Shown in pieces: positions 8,020 to 23,000 of a stretch of DNA of 64,000 nucleotides; position 1 is the first letter of the stretch, and each line of letters starts with the position of its first letter. Below the pieces are notes generated by a model. That model was given only the letters and a program-made list of their open reading frames with translations. It was not told the origin of the DNA and did not search any database. The DNA comes from Puntigrus tetrazona (Eukaryota; Chordata; Actinopteri; Cypriniformes; Cyprinidae). The stretch lies in the NCBI RefSeq assembly GCF_018831695.1, contig NC_056706.1, forward strand, positions 21,028,847 to 21,092,846, given 5' to 3'. The position numbers and the translations under genes were made by a program.

Positions 8020-11000
8020 GTAAGTCATTCCGTGCATTTTATGCTCCGTTATTATTAATCTAAATTTTCTCATGAGCCTTTGACCTGTTCGTTTCCTTTG
8101 TTCGCTGTGTATTCATGTATCTTCTACAAATCACAGATCCGGATAGCTGCTCTGAATGCAGCTTCTCAGGCTGCAGATGAACACGAAGATGCCTTCAGAA
8201 GCACTAAACCAAGTCAAACGAAGGAAGCCCAGGTGAGTCAGTTTCATATAAAAAATTTTTTTAACCATGTAAAGCTCATTTTTTCCCTTATGGAACCTTT
8301 TTTCGAACCTTTTGGAAAAATTGGTTTTTTGAATAGATCAGGCTTTTATGGCTTATATAATAAAATATAGGAGAATATATGTAGCTTATATTTTATTGAA
8401 TCAAAAGGATATTTTTTATACAGAGCAAAATGTTTGCTATTTATATGACCGAAGAGTAAGATGAAATTAAAAATCTAATCACTGCAAATCGATCTTCATA
8501 ACGGTATAGTAGACTACTTGAAATGCATATAAATATTATCTCAATAATCGCAATTAAACTCATCCAAAATAAGTTTTTGTTTACATCATTCATACTTCAT
8601 ATTTTATGTGTAATGTGTATTTAATATGTATTCATAAATACACACAATCACATAATTTTCTAAAATATATTTTCTTAAATATATACATGCGTGTGTTTGT
8701 ATTTATATATACATAATAAATATACACAGTAAACACACATCATGTAAACAAACACGTTTATTTTGGATGCAATTCATCGCAATTAAGGATAATAATATGG
8801 ATAATGAAGTAAGACAATTCAAAAAACTTGAATATATTCCTAATGATAGAAAAATGAGCCAAAGATTTCAATGCAAAAATACACGTGAATCAATTATGCT
8901 AAAATATTGTTACTTGATAGGGTTTAATAAAAATGTAACGGTTCAATCCAATTTAATCGTTTCCTTCTCATTTGTATTGCAGGAGGCGGAAGCGTTTGCC
9001 CTGTATCATAAAGCTCTTGATCTACAGAAACACGACAAGTTTGACGAGTCTGCCAAAGCCTACCACGAGCTCCTCAAGACGCCGCTGCTCAAGGAGGTTC
9101 AGCTCTGACCATAACATCTTACCGTGAAACCCAGAATATCATTTCATATTTAGCTTTATCGTTGCTCTCTATTTTTCGAAGAAGGCGTGTGATTAATTGT
9201 TAGTGATTTTTAGTTATTGATGCGAGTGCATTTTTTTTTTACTGCACAGGCAGTAGCATCTGAAGATGAGAAAGTTGGACTCAAGCATCCTGGGCTGATG
9301 TTGAAGTACTCCACCTATAAAAACCTGGCCAGTCTTGCTGTGCTCAGAGATGATTTAGACACTGCCATGGACTTCTACGTGCAGGTAAATGAACAACTCA
9401 CGGCGTTGTGAGGATGCACGATGTTATCGGGCCCATATCCGGATCAGCCGATAATGGCTTTGAACGTAAATATCGATATCGGCCCGAAAGGAATATAATA
9501 ACTCACATGTGCTCACGGTGCGCTGGTGATTCGATCACGTCAGCATTGTGTTAAAGGTCAGAAGCTATAGAGGTATTCTGTAATAGCTCATTATTGATGC
9601 TAGAAAAAAATGAAAACTGAAAAAAAAACAAAAACAACAACAACAAAAAAGTGGATGATCGTCATATGTAGTATATTTTAATCTTGGTTAATGTTAGGCA
9701 TGTGTTTAATGCATAAAGCCTTCACGTATCATTTATAAATAATTATTGACTTACATTAATAAGTGCTGTAATGCTGTTAATGATTAATAACAAACGTTTC
9801 TTTAAAGTGTTAATCTAACAGTCAAAGTAATATTCCAAATATTATGTGTCCAAACACGTGTATGAGCTTTTGTGTTTACTGCATCACATCTTATGAATGT
9901 TTGTTGATTTGTTTTTTTGGTTTTTTTTACTAACCTGTCGATCTCCTAATTCTCTGAAAAGACCAGGATGGGCATCCTGGATTTGATGGGAATCATGTGG
10001 ACAGCTCCTTCATTTTTATCATCTGTTTTGTATGTAGAGTAATGCCATATTTTACTTCCGCTGGCCTCTTAATTTATTAGTTTTGTTTCATCCGTTTGAT
10101 CCATCGCTTTGTTCAGTGTATGAAGTTCAGAACTGAGCGAGATTATGATATTGTAACAAAGAATAGGAGCCTTTCGCAGGCATTATTTTGTGTGTTTGCG
10201 GTTCACATTATTTTCCACACACTGTACATTATTGTTTCTAAGCCTGCCTTCCGAAATGGTTTGATTTGTGGAAAGCTCGTCGTTCTAAAAAAAGTGAGGT
10301 GTGCTCTGATTGGCCAGCTATTCAGCGCGTTGTGATTGGCCGAATACCTCAAGCGTGTTACGCCCCTTATCATAGTGTGATGCCACGTCCCGGCGCTATA
10401 ACAAAATAAACAATAAAAGCCATTAAAAAAGAGGTATGCATTGAATCCTGTAGGGACAGTGCGGTGTCATGAAATTTAAAAAAAAGGGGTGGGGACAAGT
10501 CATAACTTTTATAATTACTATCTCTCCAGTGTCATGAGGTCCATAAACCAGACAGTTTGGAGACTGATGAGTCTCTGACTGTGTCTTGCAGGCTGTCATG
10601 CTGGACTCCACAGATGTGAATATGTGGTATAAGATGGGAAAGCTGGCGTTAAGGAAGGCCAGCATGCCTTTGGCCCGTCACGCGTTTGAGGTGGGCTTAC
10701 GCTGTAACCCGGACCACTGGCCCTGCCTGGACAGTCTCATCACGGTCCTCTACGCTCTGAGTGACTACAGCTGTGAGTCACAAACCTCTGGACTAGAACT
10801 TTTGGAGTTGCGGAAACCAAAATGTTTTTGAATTTAGAAACCCAGATCTTCTAGAATCAGGTCACAGCTATTGCACAGCTATCATCGGCTTAATTCATGA
10901 AATATTCATCGTTCCTTTTAGACACGAAATCAAAATTTACACTGCATGATTCATTAGTGCTCAGAAAGCGCACAGATTTATAATTATTTAATCAAAAGAT

Positions 11001-14000
11001 CTCTAAAACAACATTTCTGCTCATGTAACTAAGAATGCGTAGACAAAGAAAAATAGTAGCCTATACTTAGTAGAGAATGCAGCATTTCAGTTTTGAAATT
11101 AAAAATCCAGTTTATTTTCAATAAAGACCTTGATTTTACAAGCATATGCATTTAAAGGTATATAATTCCCTACAGTAAGTGATATCATCTCTGTTTATTA
11201 CTGGATATTTTGCAGCAAAAACTAAATGTATGTGCCGGTAATGAATGGATGGATGGATTCATTGATTAAATATATAGCATGTATGTAGTTTTCCTCCAAA
11301 GAAAGCTTAACGGTTTTACATATTACATAATTACTGCAATAATGTATTTTAATGTAATTATTCAATTGTAATAGAAAATCATTGTACAGTCATATTAATA
11401 TTTTAACTTTTTTAATGTATTTTTTCTACTGTACTATAACATATTTATTATAGTAATAATATATTTCTTATTTTGTTTATTTTTATTTATTTCATCCATT
11501 GTTTATCCTTCTTTCTGCTACTTTGTAATATCACAGGCTTTTTATTTGATATATAAAAAAATTGAAATAATAACAATAATATTTGATTTACAGTCAAAAT
11601 AAATAGGTAAAAAATGACATCGTCGTCTATCATAACTCGAGGTTTCTTTAGTTTTGTAAGTTTCTTGTAAAGATAAATCCAACCAAGCGTGAACACCCAA
11701 TTTTTTTTTAAAGATGTTCTAAAATATACGTAATGGGAAAATACTTCTGAAGCCAAGGCCACTGAACAAGCATGTGGTTTATTTATGTCATCTTTTTAGG
11801 CATTTAATGTTTTTTTGTTTGCCCACAGGTTGTCTGTACTACATCTGTAAGGCTCTGGAGAAGGACACGGGTTACAGTAAGGGTCGAGTGCTCAAGGAGA
11901 AGATCTTTGAAGAGCAGCCCTGCCTCAGACGAGACTCTATGAAGATGTTCTCCAAACTGTATGTTTCTTATAACGAGGCATCCAGCGTTAGGTGAAGAAA
12001 TAGCTTTGTAACGTTCATCACCCTGTGTCTGCAGTCATGTATCGGTGCAGTATGTGGATGTAGATGAGGAGGAAGCCCACAGCATCGTAGAGGAAGCGCT
12101 GGAACTGAGGAGACAGAGACAGGCTAAGCTCACACGCCATCCAGTAGCTGACCTGCAGCTGGTTCAGCCCATCAAATACTTCACGTGAGTCCATGCCACC
12201 GCTGATCAACAGAGAGCTAATATCATGGGTTATTATTTAGTTTATTTATGTCTGTTGACTACTTCTGTGACAAATAAGAAATGAAAAAGCAGTAGGTAGT
12301 TTAATTTTTCATCATCAACGCTATGAAACAAAATATTTTTATCGATTATTGTTCAATCGACACATATTTATACAGGTTGATGGATTTCTGCTTATTTTTA
12401 CTGTCTGTCCGAAAGTTTAGGGTCAGTAAGTTAAAAGTAAGTTCCTTAGTGCATAAAAAAATAGTGCTGTCAAATGATCACGGTTAATTGCATCTGAAGT
12501 AAGTTTTTGTTTACATTATGTACGTGTAATGTGTATATTAATGCATGTATAAATATACACACACATACAGCGTATATTTGTTTTTACATTTATACATTCA
12601 TATTCATTACATGCATTCCAGTGATCGGAATCAGGCGTTCCTATCACTTCCGTGGCCAGAGGTGTATAAAAAACTAGGCATGCAGACTGTTTTTACGAAG
12701 AATGTAAAAGAATGGGTCGCTCTCAGGATATAATATAACTATTTTTTTTCCCACAATCATTATGAATAGAAACATTGCAACAGAATATTCACATTTTAAA
12801 ATTAAAAATAATTTTCGAGCGATAGTTTATATCGCTCGTCTCTAGTTAAAGCTCAAATAATTTTTTTTCAAATCTAAAAGGTCTACTTATTATATGAGTG
12901 ATTCTGGACCACAAAACCAGTCATGCAAGTAAAATCTTTTTATTTATTTTGAAATTTATAGATAATCTGAAAGCAGTATAAATAAGCTTTCCTTTGATAA
13001 CATGGTTTGTTAGGATCGGACAACGTTTGGCTAAGATACAGCTATTTAAAAACCAGGAATCACCTTTTAAAGTTGTCCAAATTAAGATCTTGGCAATGCA
13101 TATTGCAAATCAAAAATTAGGTTTACAGAAGGCTCAAAATATCATCATGGAACATGATCATTGCTAATTTATTTTGGCATAAAAAGCTAAATCTATCATT
13201 TCAAATCATATTCAAGTATTATTTTGCTGCCTCCAATCGGTGTAGGTGGAAGAGTGTTGGGGAGAGTTTCTTGGCGATGTACAAACACCAGAACGCATGT
13301 CTGGTCCCACGTCCTGACTTCGGGCGCCGCATCGACCTGTCAATGTACCGCGACCCAGACTGCCTCGTTCAAACGCCCACCAGCGCTCCAGCCCCTGCCG
13401 CTGCTGCCTCAGACCCCCACAGCCCCCGTCCCCGTCAGCGTACCTCAGGCCCCGCCTCCCCCTCCGCCGCGTCCCAGTAGCCCGAGCGCCAGTCTGCCCC
13501 CTGCCCCCGAGCTCCTTGTCCAGCCTCTGACCCAGCCCAGCCCTGCCGCAGGAGTCCCACAGAGCCAGAACGTGATTGAGATCACCACCACGACCACAGT
13601 CACCACCGCTGCGGCCCACGGAGCTGAGGACGGAGCTGTTCCCACGCTAACTACCGCTGGTCAGTGATGCATGCCTACACCCGCACTGTTACAGAGCACT
13701 TCACAAAAAGATAGAAAGTGCCTGAAAAGAGCTTTTAGAGAATTAAGCAAACTTAAACTGTGTTTATGTTAAGACATTTTTCAGTGTTTGGTTTTGACAA
13801 TTTGATTCTGGATTGCAAAACGATTGTCTGTTGACCTTTGCGAAAAAAACGAAAAATAACATTTCAATTCCATTACATACGTGTTTTCATGCATTTCAGT
13901 TATTACAATACTGTAAATGCAACACATTTTTCAGTCGGAATTGCACACAATAAATGTTCCTATCATCTGATGTTTAAAAAAGTAATTAAGTAACTCATTT

Positions 14001-17000
14001 CTGATTTAGTTTGGGTGCTTTCTTTGTGACTGGGATACTGAACATATTCAGTTTACTTTTTAAAAGCAATTCGGCTGTTTGAAATTTTTGCTCTCAAATC
14101 ATATATGCACTATTCAAAAGACTGGGTCAATAAATTAAAAAAACCCCAAAAAAAACAAAAATAAATTATTTTTTTTACGCTAAACTGATCAAAGTTTACA
14201 TTAAAGACATTTATAACGTTGAAAAACCTTTTTTAGATAAATAATACTGTTCATTAAAGAATCCAGTTCTCAACAGTTTTCCAGTTAACAGTTTTCAACG
14301 TTAAAAATAAATATGTTTCTTAAACAGCTAATGAATGATTTCTGAAGGATCATGTGACAGTGAAGACTGGAGTAATGCAGAAAGTTCAGCTTTGATCACA
14401 AGAATGCATTACATTTTAAAATTGATTGCAATAGAAAACAGTTATTTTGTAAAATATATTCTGTAAATACATTTTACAATAGTACTTATGTTATTGTATT
14501 TTTCATCAAATCTAATAGAAACATTTAAAAAAGCTCACAAACCGCAAACTTTGGAACGATAGTGTATTTGAGGAAAGTGTTCATACAGACAACCACCCTC
14601 TTTATTTTACACGCTCATTGGAAGTGACGGACCTTTTTGAAACATCAGATTACGTTAGCTGTAAAGAACTTGTGTTCGAGAGCATTTCAGCCTTCGCTTT
14701 CATGCATGTGACACCGACGTCGTTGCTCTTTACCTCTACAGCTCTGGACGCTGCCTTGAATGACAAAGCGAAGAAAGGCACCAAGAGGAAACGTGTGGTA
14801 GAGGACACGGTGGAGACGGCGAAGAGACGCCCGGCCCGTGTCCGCAACACCAAGTGCAAGAAAGAAGAGAAGATCGACTTCCAAGAGCTCCTGCTCAAAT
14901 TCCTCCCCTCAAGGTGTTTATTTGAATATTATTCTGTTCAGGGGTTCGCCTTCAATCTGCATGTGACCATATCTAGCAATTAGCTGTAAGACATTTTGTT
15001 GTTCTCTATTTTTTTTGTCATGCCAGCAGTGAAAACGCATTCGACTGAAATCCTTCAGCACAATCCGGACAGGACTGCTTTGAAATTCGTCTGCAATTAT
15101 CATGTACCAATTCAGACAGGACTAACATCGCCATGTTTATTATATTGTATATCTGGGCCTTTCTGCATTGCACAGTCATCCGGATTGATTACTATTCAAA
15201 TACCACGTTGAAGCTATTATTTATTTGTAGTAAGGGCATGTTTAATTTTCGTAAAGAAGAATCAGTTAAAACACTGTGTAATTGAGTGCTGAAATTAATG
15301 CGAGTAATCCTATTACAATAGCCAGTCTTAACAGTTTTTGTGATTTGGCTGTTGATTTTATTGATATATTTTTATTTATTTTGTCAGGAAGCAAATATAT
15401 TAAGTATTTGTGAGATAAGAGCATCCATTTCCAATTCACTTTGGCCAAAACACGTTGGTTGTGAATTATCACAGAGGTGGACAGGATAAAAATCACTAAG
15501 TGCACCAATAAACCTAGTCCCGTCCGAATAGGGCCATAGTGGTATTTTAGAAAACAAACATGTCCTAAGAAAGTCTCCCTTTACGTCACATTGACTCTAG
15601 CTTTATTTCCAGACTGAAAAAGTTTGAAGACGATGAAGATGAGGAGAGCCTGAGTAACATGGACTCGCAGTGTGACAGCAAACCTGATTCCCAGTTGAAT
15701 CGAGGATCCAACTCCTCTGAGTACATCGTCTCGATGGAGTCAGGTACGGAAGCTGAGGCGCTCTTATTAGTCAGCGATTTACTTCTTCCTGCATCTCTTT
15801 GATTGTTCTCTCTTCTCTTTGTGGTTCCGTAGAGCGGAAGGAAGTGCATGCGTTCCTGCTGGCGAACATGCGGAACGGAGGCATCCTGGAGCTGATGCTG
15901 AGGTATCTGAAGGCGGTGGGGCAGAAGTTTCTGGAGGAGTGGCCGGCGGGCCTCGGCGTGGTGGTGCTGGATCTCTTCAGCTGCTGGAGGAAACACAGCA
16001 CTGGGCTGCCCAACCCACTGCTCAGAGACTCCAGCAACCAGCACATAAAGGTGATCCTGTTTGTGAGGTTCATGGAAAGATTGTTGTGTTCGAGGCAGAT
16101 TTCCACATGGAATTTTGCTTTTATGTTTGAAATTCTATTAAAGGAATAGTGAAACTTAACTTTTAGTTTACTCGCCTTTTTTGCCTAAAGGAACACTTCA
16201 CTTTTTTTGGAAAAAAGGCTCATTTTTCAACTCTCCCAGAGTTAATAAGTTGAGTTTTACTGTTTTTGATCTCTGGGATATAACTACAGAAGAGTCAAGT
16301 TTTAAAGAGGAAAAATATTGAACAATGGGCGATGCTAATGGTCTAATTGGATTCAATGATCTATGCTAAGCTACGCTAAAAATAGTATCGCCAGGCCAGG
16401 AGATCGGCTGAATGGCTTCAAAAATGGTAAAGCTCCACTTAACTCTGAGAGAGTTGGAGAATAAGCATATTTCCAAAAAAGTGGAGTGTTCCTTTAAACC
16501 GTAATAAAGCCAAGATAAATTTAGAAAAAAAGTCTGTTCTGTGTTCGTCTGAATAAAGAGAGTCATATACACCCATGATGGGTTGGGGGTGCGTAAAAAA
16601 TTGCGCAATTTTCATACTGTATTACTATTCCTTTTAATTAAGAATTTGAAATACATATATTTTTGTGTGTGTTTGCCAAGCGCTGAAACACAATTTTATT
16701 CCACTAGTCTGGATAAGTGTGACAGCCTAAGGGAAGATTGTTTTAAAAACAGAAGAATGACTCAGAACCATGTTTATTCATCTGCATATCTACACATGTT
16801 CATTTAAAAGAGTTTTTTCCTCATCAGAAGACATTTGGCACACATACTGCTTGCACCTGCCTGGAAACAAAACTCTATTCATCATGCCACCTGAACTTGC
16901 AGTAGTTCTCCCAGTGGGTCTACTGAAAAACAGACAGAGACGGATAACTTAATGAGTGTTTTAGCAAAAACTAGGTCACGGGCTTTCTGTTATGTAAATG

Positions 17001-20000
17001 AACCTACACAATTAAAATACAAGACCAGAAAAGAAACACAAACTGAACTTTTATCTGGAGGTAACAGGATTATTACCATTTCAAATGTTTATTTTAAATG
17101 TACTGTTAAGCGTAATTTATTTCTGTGATGGGAAACAATTTTGAGCATCGATTCATTGCTTTAGTCTTCAGTGTCACACAATCCTTTAGAAATCATGCTC
17201 ATGATTTGCTCAAGAAGCATTTTTTCATTTTTATTTTGAGTGTTGAAAACATGCATTTGGTCTAATCACAGTGTGCTTTCATTTACAACACGTCTGCTTA
17301 CACGTTAAACCGTTATGTCACAGGAAATGATGCTGATGTGTCTCTGCTGTCTGGAGCTGCAGTTGGAGCAGAAGTCTATGATGAAGGGCAAGAACAGTAA
17401 GAACATCACACTCAGACCTTTGTGCTGTGTTTGACATCGGACACTCACGGATCATAAAATCACATACGCCTGTATTTACAGCGTCTCAGAGGAAGACCAT
17501 GTCTGGTTCAGGAAGGGATTGTGGGGACGCCGAAGGTGCGGAGGCCCGCTTTCAGACAGACATGTTCCTCCTGACCATGGCCTCCTCTCAGAGAGATCTG
17601 TTTGAAGGTGCCTGGCTGTCTTTTGCAGTCAGAATTCACTGGCTCAAAGCAAGATACCTCGCATTTCAGGTAAAGGACACGGAATCACCAGCAGCATCAT
17701 TAAAACACGATTGGTGATCTTGAACAGTTCCGACATGCGTATAGATTGCATTTGCACTTAAAGACTTAATTACCCGTGTGAAGTTTTTGCCCTGTGGACA
17801 TTAATATTTGAATGTTAATTTGCTGTTTTAGGGTGACATGGAGGAGGCCCTGGAGTGTTACGACATGTGTGTCGGTCTGCTGAAAGGTCAGACAAGTGAG
17901 ATGGAAAAAATCACCATCGTCCTGCCCAACCTCAGCGCGGACAATGCCATCTCTATAGAGGAGGTACGGTGCAAAACAAGCTGAGCTCTCATCTCCGTTT
18001 CCTAGAAATCCTTTTCAGTAGAAACCGCGACGTAGTATTTCCACACGTTTGTTCATGTGACGCTCATACATTGTTCGTGGTTCTATTATTGATGACAGCT
18101 TAATGGAGAGAAAAGGAAGGACTGAGCTCTTTAAATGATTAATTTTCAGAGAAGTAGGTAAAGTTATGATGATATACATTCTGATTTAAGGAGACTTAGC
18201 TTAAAAGTGATTAAGGACCAATCTGAGAGCAGCTGTAAATGAGGAAAAGATGCATGAGTGTTTAAAAAATATTAATACATTAATACAAGGTAATTGTTAA
18301 TCATCCCTTTTCTGAACCCTACAATTTGTGCAAGCGATTCATTTGAGAATACTACATATGAAATGCCCTGCTTACGTATTTTACAATATGTGCTTTTACG
18401 GCACGCTTACCTGAGAAATATACTATTTTACATGTAGGTTAAGAGTAAGTACCTACTCAATAGCCATATCGTTTTCTTCTCTTTGCTCTGTTTAGATTGA
18501 GAAGAAGTTGAAGTCTCTAGAGCGATGTCAGTCTCTAGAGGAGATCCAGAGATTGTTTGACACGGGAGACTACCAGTCTGTGGTCCGTCTGCTGCAGCCC
18601 ACGCTGAGCTTCGGCCCCGGCTCGGCACGAATGAAGCCTCTAGATTACATCAGCTCCGCTCCTGAGAGACCGGCACAGCTCTTACTGCTGCAGGTAAAGC
18701 TCGCCTCCTGCAAAGACTGTATCTATAATGCATCACATGTTATTATGAACGCATTGTAAATTATTCATATTGCATAACATTCATTTATTTATTATGTTAA
18801 GCTTTTGCAGCGTAATGTACATTCAGTAGGTCATTAATGCAAAATAAAGCCCTTCATGATCATTCAAGAGTCCTTCACTTTGCGTCTGTGGTTCTGATCA
18901 TTCTGTCAGGGTTTACTTTGCGTTAATGACCAGCTGACTGTACTTTATCCCTTCTGCACGATATAATAAATAAAAAAACGTATTATTTCGCGTTTTGTTT
19001 TTAATTGGTGTGCTCTTTTAAAAGGAGTACTTGTTATTTAAAGGAACGTTAATTAAATATGCAGGCAAAACATCAAAACAACATTTGAAAGTTTATGTGT
19101 GAACAATTTTATTTATAAAGCATTGTGTATTATATCTGCATTTATACTTATTTTTGAAAATAGGCACTAAACAGATGAGGTTTTTAAGACGTTAGTATAT
19201 TTAGGGCTAGCACAAACAACCTTTTTTCATTAAAATAGAGATTTGCTAAGAAGGAATTAGAGCTGAAAAGTAATTTTTATAGACATTGTTTTAAGATCAG
19301 TCAGTACAAGTTGAAACAGCTCAGATTTACATTTTAGTCTAGGGCTAGGCTTAAGCCTTGTCTGTGAAACCGGGGGATAATGTTACAAAGAAATATAATT
19401 TCTTATCAATTGAACTGTATTAATCAAAGATTACAAAATGTTTGTTTTATAATAACTGTAATAGTAATCATAATCAAAGTAATATGGCTGAAAATTCAGC
19501 ATCGGTCGCAGGAATAAATTACATTATCAAATATATTCCAATAGAAAACTGCTATGTTTTGTTGTAAAAATATGTTTTTATTTTATTTTTGATCAAATAA
19601 ATGCAACTTTGAGATCAACTCTGAAGCCCCAAACTTTTACCAACTCCAAACTTTTGAAAGGAAATATGAGCCATCACAATGTATATAATTAGGCATCATG
19701 AATACCTTTGTACTTCAGCGTATATAGTCTTCAAGTAAATTGTCTCATAAAGGCATCATATTTTCCTCACAGACATCTTGAATCCGTGGATCAGTTTGAT
19801 TCATATCAGAGCTCAAAATGATAGAGCCAGCATGTTAAAAGCTAGTTATTATGGGAATAATGACTAGCCTTGCTCTAAGCGTGTGATATCCCATTTGTCT
19901 TTAATGTGACACGTATGACTGAACATTTCCTCAACCCTCAATTCCACAAAAGTGTGGCGTCTTCAGACACTTAACCTTTTGACCCCACATCCGTATTTTT

Positions 20001-23000
20001 TTTTTTCTCTCCCCAGAGCTCCCTGCTGCGGCTGAAAGACTACAGCTCCTGCCTCGAGACATCCGAAGTGTCTCTCAATGAGGCCATGCAGCACTTAAGC
20101 TCTGCGTTGCCCGGCAGCCCCTCTGCAAAGGAGGAGTGGGTGTCCACCATCACGGCCCTGCTGAGGGGCATCGAAAGCTGCATGACAGATAAGCCTGAGC
20201 TGCTCAGTCACACCCCGCGATCCACGAACCTCGCGCGCCTCGCCAACAACCTCATACAGGTCCGTGTGGATCCACGGGAGCACGTATCATAATTAGAAAT
20301 GTTTCTAGAGCACCTAATCTGCATTTTTGAAGGATCGTGGCGCACTGAAGGCCGGGGTAATCGCTAATTGGAGCTGTTGTGTTCGTTCTCTAGTTGATAT
20401 CCAACAGCATGGTCTTGCCCGATGACCCCAAAGAGGCTCATTTCTCATCGCTGCTGCCGTGGATTCTTCTGTACCAGCTCATCAAACAGGAAGAGGCAGC
20501 CTTTGACTGCATGCTGAGGCAGCACATCACAGATGAGGATGATGATGGTATGGTTAAGGAAAGATAACAGCCTTTCAGTGCAGCGATAATCTTAGTACAT
20601 GTCCGTGTTGTTGACACAGCTGTGTGTGTGTGTGTTTTTTAGAGGATGATACTCCGTTGCTGCCGTCCTCCCTCATGCTTCTGAACACGGCACACGAATA
20701 CCTGGGCCGTCGCTCCTGGTGCTGCAACTCTAATGGCACTCTACTCAAATTTTTTGTGAGTCTCATGCAATATCATGCCGACACATGTTTCACTGTGCTT
20801 CTGTAATCAGGACCTCACTTTTGTTATGGGTATTATGAAATATTTCTCCTGTACGTTAGTCATATTGTATATTAACCATATTGTGCTCTTATTTAAAGAG
20901 ACGGTTCACCCCCAAATTCTTCCATTATTTACTCACCCTGATGTTATTTCAAATCCGTTAGACCTTCATTCATTTTCAGAACATCAATTAAGATATTTTT
21001 GATGAAATCCAAGAGCTTTCTGACCCTCCGTAGATAGCAATGCAACTGACACGTTCAAGGCCCAGAAAAGTAGCAAGGACATCATTAAAACGGTCTCTAT
21101 GACATCAGTGGTTCAACTGTAATTTTAATAAAAGTCTCATATTGTACACCTTTTTGGAGTTTTATTTTAGGTGTTGATGTCCTTAAGAATATATATTTGT
21201 GGTATAAGTTACAAAAACTCGATTTTGGCCTGTCTAATTACTTTTCATGAGCCTCTATTCTGATTGGCCTGTTCGTGCGTCAATCAGAAAAAACTGGCCT
21301 ATCAAATGTAATGATGTTACAATTAGACTGATTCTGCATAATACAGCCTCAAATTAGAAATATGATCGCATAACCGATGTTACTTCCTGACAAAAAAACC
21401 AACGACAGCTGTGGTTAAACTATTAAGAGTGTACTGGACAGAACCAACTGTCAAAAATGTTCGAGTTTGAACACTTCTTATCAGAAAAGGTTCAATAAAG
21501 CATTGTCTTTTGTTGTTAAGGGCGTGTTGTGTTATTAGCTGGACTAGTGACTAGCTGGAGCTGGAATAATAACGTAGCTGTAAAAATAGTTGCTAACGTT
21601 ACAACTCATAATAACAACAATGCATATAAAATAACACATTATTATACACAAATCGTCAGTTTGTTGTTTTAATGTTATTCAGTACTTAAATCTATTACAC
21701 TAAAGCAAGGAAACCTTAAAATAAATCAAACAAAGCAAAATAAATAAGCGTTATAAATGTCTTTACTGTCACCAAAAAAAAAAGAACAATCTTAGGGACC
21801 CCATTTTGCCCCATTTTGATCATGTGTCTGTTTTCAGGTGCGGGTTTTGCGGGAGAGGCTCTCAGGACATGAGAACCTGCCATATAAAGAGGATCTGGAG
21901 ACCGCACTGGAGCAGTGTTTCTTCTGCCTGTACGCCTACCCGAGCAAGAAAAGCAAAGCCCGATACCTAGAGGAGCATTCTGCCCCACAGGTAATGCAGA
22001 AATGATATAAGCACATTATAAGCACACTTAACCTTCTGAGCGCCACAGATGTGCACAGTTCATCAGTGTACGCAAGATAATAAATGTTCTCGACATTCAT
22101 CGAAACATTATCTCACTGAGCATTTGAAACATTTATTTTCGCATTCAGTTCATTAATCAACTTCCTAGTTCTGCTTGATAGAGAAGACATGATTCACTTG
22201 TCGTTTTTTGTGCCTCTTCTCGCTCGGCATGCTTTGTGCGATCGCTCAAAATAAAGCTGTAATGTTTTAGCTTTGCTGCGATATGCTACCGCAAAATGTC
22301 AAGTCAATGGTTTTGGTTTCGAACATGACTCGGAAGTCTCCTGCGTACTCGGCTGTCCCTGTGCTAATGAAGGTAGGTGGATGTTGGGTGGGATGAGTCG
22401 GCGGTCTGATTCAGCAATAATTCAGTGATTGATTATCTTTTGGCAGCAGGAGTCACATTGATCATTTAGCCACCCACTCAGCCATTATGGAGCGCTGCTC
22501 TGTACACGGGAACTGCTGTACGCACCACCCGAGTACAATACCGAGGTGTTCTGCGCCTGTTCCTGTGCCTCTGGAGGAAACAGATTGCGCCGCGTAGATG
22601 CTGCTTGTGTTTTTGCATGCATCTAGAAAATAGAGTACTGAGCTTAGGAGCTGCAAGAGGAGGAAGGAAAAGGGAAAAAAACAAACCACGAAAGTCAGTG
22701 TTTGTGGTAATTGTGGTTTTTAGCTTTGGTTATTAAAATCTGCTTGCTTCTCAGCTTAATAATACAGTTTTGCTGCTGGCTCCTGACTTTTTGTTCTTCT
22801 CTTTGAATGAGTTAAGCAATGGTATAAACTGGTTTTATTCTTTTAACCATGTTTAAGGTTTCTTTCATTTGTCCGAATCTGCACTATTGGTGTTATAATT
22901 CAAAACTACAAAAGCACAAATTTTGGGACCGGTTATTGACATTAGGCTCATTTCTCTCCATTATCTTAATGTCAGTGTGGAAATTGCTTTTTTTGAAAAA

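Larger units (their letters stand above)
18694..20016 (+). other. cabin1: cabin1 intron 16
   Basis: Contains two repeat pieces, near 19,210-19,380 and 19,430-19,660, listed separately. The rest is AT-rich and unassigned. Confidence 0.5.

Noticed and set aside
10310..10345. Paired ATTGGCC motifs resembling CCAAT promoter boxes
   Set aside because: They belong to a dispersed repeat, and no CpG island or exon follows.
13212..13645. Antisense Gly/Arg-rich frames opposite cabin1 exon 9
   Set aside because: Shadow of the Pro-rich sense exon. The sense frame matches a known protein and the antisense frames match nothing recognised.
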